DNA from: Syntrophobacterales bacterium
GTDB taxonomy: Bacteria; Desulfobacterota; Syntrophia; Syntrophales; UBA6807
Direction: 5' to 3'
NCBI GenBank assembly: GCA_021159265.1
Contig: JAGGSD010000225.1
Span: forward strand, 1 to 7,115
Length of the DNA stretch: 7,115 bases
In this document: piece by piece, positions 6,387 through 7,115 of the stretch
Position numbering within the stretch: the stretch's first letter is position 1
Layout of the letters: the number at the start of each line of letters is the position of its first letter
Made by a program: the position numbers and the translations under genes
Notes under the pieces: model-generated
Databases searched by the model: none
Told to the model about the DNA's origin: nothing
What the model saw: the letters and a program-made list of their open reading frames with translations, nothing else

Positions 6387-6842
6387 TCAATAAATTCCCA
6401 TCTCACATCCGCCGGCCAGTGTGGCGCCGAGCTCGCGGCATTGTTCCAGAATTTCATCGGTAATTTTTCCTCTTGCAATGACAGGCTCATAAATCTTTTT
6501 AAGCGGATATCCGAGGGCTATACGTTCGATACTGTTCCGGGCTCCTCTTCCATCATTGCCGGCGCTGATAAAGATGACATAGGGCTTTTTAAAGATTTTC
6601 CCCTGCGACGGATAGAAGGTGCGATCAAAGAAATTCTTGATTGCTCCCGACATGTAGCCGAAGTTTTCCGGTGTCCCGATAGCGATCCCGTCACAATTTA
6701 AGAGATCCTCGAGGGTTGCCTCGAAGGCTCTCTTTACGATCAATCTGGTATTTTCGATGCCGGCAGCGCCCTCAGCCACCGCCTTCGCCATTTTTTCTGT
6801 ATTTCCTGTCTGCGAGTGGTAAACAATTAATATTTTAGCCAC
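6387..6842 (-). CDS. Flavodoxin-family FMN-binding protein
   Basis: A 151-residue protein with a flavodoxin-like fold, likely a cytoplasmic electron carrier or NAD(P)H-dependent FMN oxidoreductase. The FMN phosphate loop is SQTGNT (10-15) after a hydrophobic first strand (KILIVYH). The two ring-binding loops are GTPENFGYMSG (56-66) and SAGNDG (93-98). There is no signal peptide, membrane segment or added domain. It starts with GTG at 6842. The nearby ATG at 6844-6842 is in another frame. Its stop faces gpmI's stop across 17 AT-rich bases, so the two are convergent and not an operon. The partner and physiological role cannot be read from sequence; nothing ties it to the acyl-CoA genes beyond proximity. 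Confidence 0.88.
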   Translation of the reverse strand: MAKILIVYHSQTGNTEKMAKAVAEGAAGIENTRLIVKRAFEATLEDLLNCDGIAIGTPENFGYMSGAIKNFFDRTFYPSQGKIFKKPYVIFISAGNDGRGARNSIERIALGYPLKKIYEPVIARGKITDEILEQCRELGATLAGGCEMGIY

Positions 6843-6851
6843 ATTCTTTGT

Positions 6852-6856
6852 TCCTC
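6852..6856 (-). promoter_or_regulatory. Ribosome binding site supporting the GTG start of the flavodoxin gene
   Basis: On the minus strand GAGGA lies 9 bases before the GTG at 6842-6840. The next residues, MAKILIVYHSQTGNT, give the expected flavodoxin N-terminus, so the rare start codon is well supported. Confidence 0.7.
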
Positions 6857-6885
6857 ACAAAATCAACAAGTTACATAAATTAGCC

Positions 6886-6952
6886 ACAGACCCACACAGA
6901 CTTAAAAGATAATAAAATATTGCCCCGGAGAAAAAAGTTTGTGTGAGTCTGT
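6886..6952. repeat. Imperfect inverted repeat upstream of the flavodoxin gene
   Basis: ACAGACCCACACAGACT (6886-6902) is complementary to AGTTTGTGTGAGTCTGT (6936-6952) at 15 of 17 positions, with a 33-base AT-rich interior. The left arm starts 44 bases upstream of the flavodoxin GTG, so the element occupies the likely promoter region of that gene. The arms look like a dispersed palindromic repeat unit rather than a terminator, since no T-run follows on either side. Confidence 0.65.
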
Positions 6953-7052
6953 AGCAAAAGAATACCTGGAAATTATCAACTTAAATGCCGGACTGTATTA
7001 ATAGTATTTATTCAATGCCATTGAGGCACTCGTAAAAAGTCCACGCAGTGTC

Positions 7053-7115
7053 ATTCTGAGAAGCGGAGCGACGAAGAATCTCAATGATATCAGATTCTTC
7101 GCTATCGCTCAGAAT
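7053..7115. repeat. Palindromic repeat element truncated by the window end
   Basis: ATTCTGAG (7053-7060) pairs with CTCAGAAT (7108-7115), and GAAGAATCT (7073-7081) pairs with AGATTCTTC (7092-7100), enclosing a 10-base loop. Between the two stems the arms differ (12 bases on the left, 7 on the right, both GCG-rich), leaving an internal bulge. The right arm reaches the last base of the window, so the true boundary is unknown. From general familiarity, TCATTCTGAG...GAAGAATC words recur as dispersed repeats in many environmental bacterial genomes; I could not verify that here. No gene is visible between 6843 and 7115. Confidence 0.7.

Noticed and set aside
6441..6701. Plus-strand open frame of 86 codons opposite the flavodoxin gene
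   Set aside because: The minus strand encodes FMN-binding loops here and has a ribosome binding site; the plus-strand product shows nothing recognisable.
6843..7115. CRISPR array, tRNA or small RNA gene in the right-hand intergenic region
   Set aside because: There are no regularly spaced direct repeats and no tRNA-like fold or conserved T-loop sequence; the structure seen is explained by two inverted repeats.

Overview
The window reads as chromosomal DNA from an anaerobic, mesophilic bacterium with moderate GC content. My best guess is a Desulfobacterota-type (former Deltaproteobacteria) syntroph or fermenter. This rests on the style of the short-chain acyl-CoA genes and the abundance of small palindromic intergenic repeats; no marker gene settles the taxonomy.

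Layout: positions 1-57 hold the last 18 codons of an upstream plus-strand gene whose tail resembles a thiolase C-terminus. After a spacer with heptamer repeats come four plus-strand genes: an acetoacetyl-CoA thiolase (142-1431), a 3-hydroxybutyryl-CoA dehydrogenase (1535-2392), a crotonase-type enoyl-CoA hydratase (2576-3358) and a short-chain acyl-CoA dehydrogenase (3430-4578). Together they encode the full four-step interconversion of butyryl-CoA and two acetyl-CoA. The sequence does not show whether the cell runs it towards butyrate oxidation or butyrate formation. No electron-transfer flavoprotein genes lie in the window, so the electron partner of the dehydrogenase is elsewhere.

A strong hairpin with a T-rich tail (4599-4648) closes the cluster. 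It is followed by a complete cofactor-independent phosphoglycerate mutase (gpmI, 4675-6369). A small flavodoxin-like protein lies convergently on the minus strand (6387-6842, GTG start). The last 273 bases contain no recognisable gene but carry two inverted-repeat elements, the second cut by the window end.

The coding content is ordinary central and short-chain fatty acid metabolism, and I did not find a defence, mobile or otherwise undescribed gene system. The less ordinary signals are structural: a cloverleaf-like palindromic element between hbd and crt, a 12-base word (CAAGGTTCAAGG) on both sides of the four-gene block and forming the terminator-like hairpin, a roughly 35-residue insertion in the thiolase ahead of its catalytic cysteine, and a 13-residue insertion inside the metal-binding region of the phosphoglycerate mutase.
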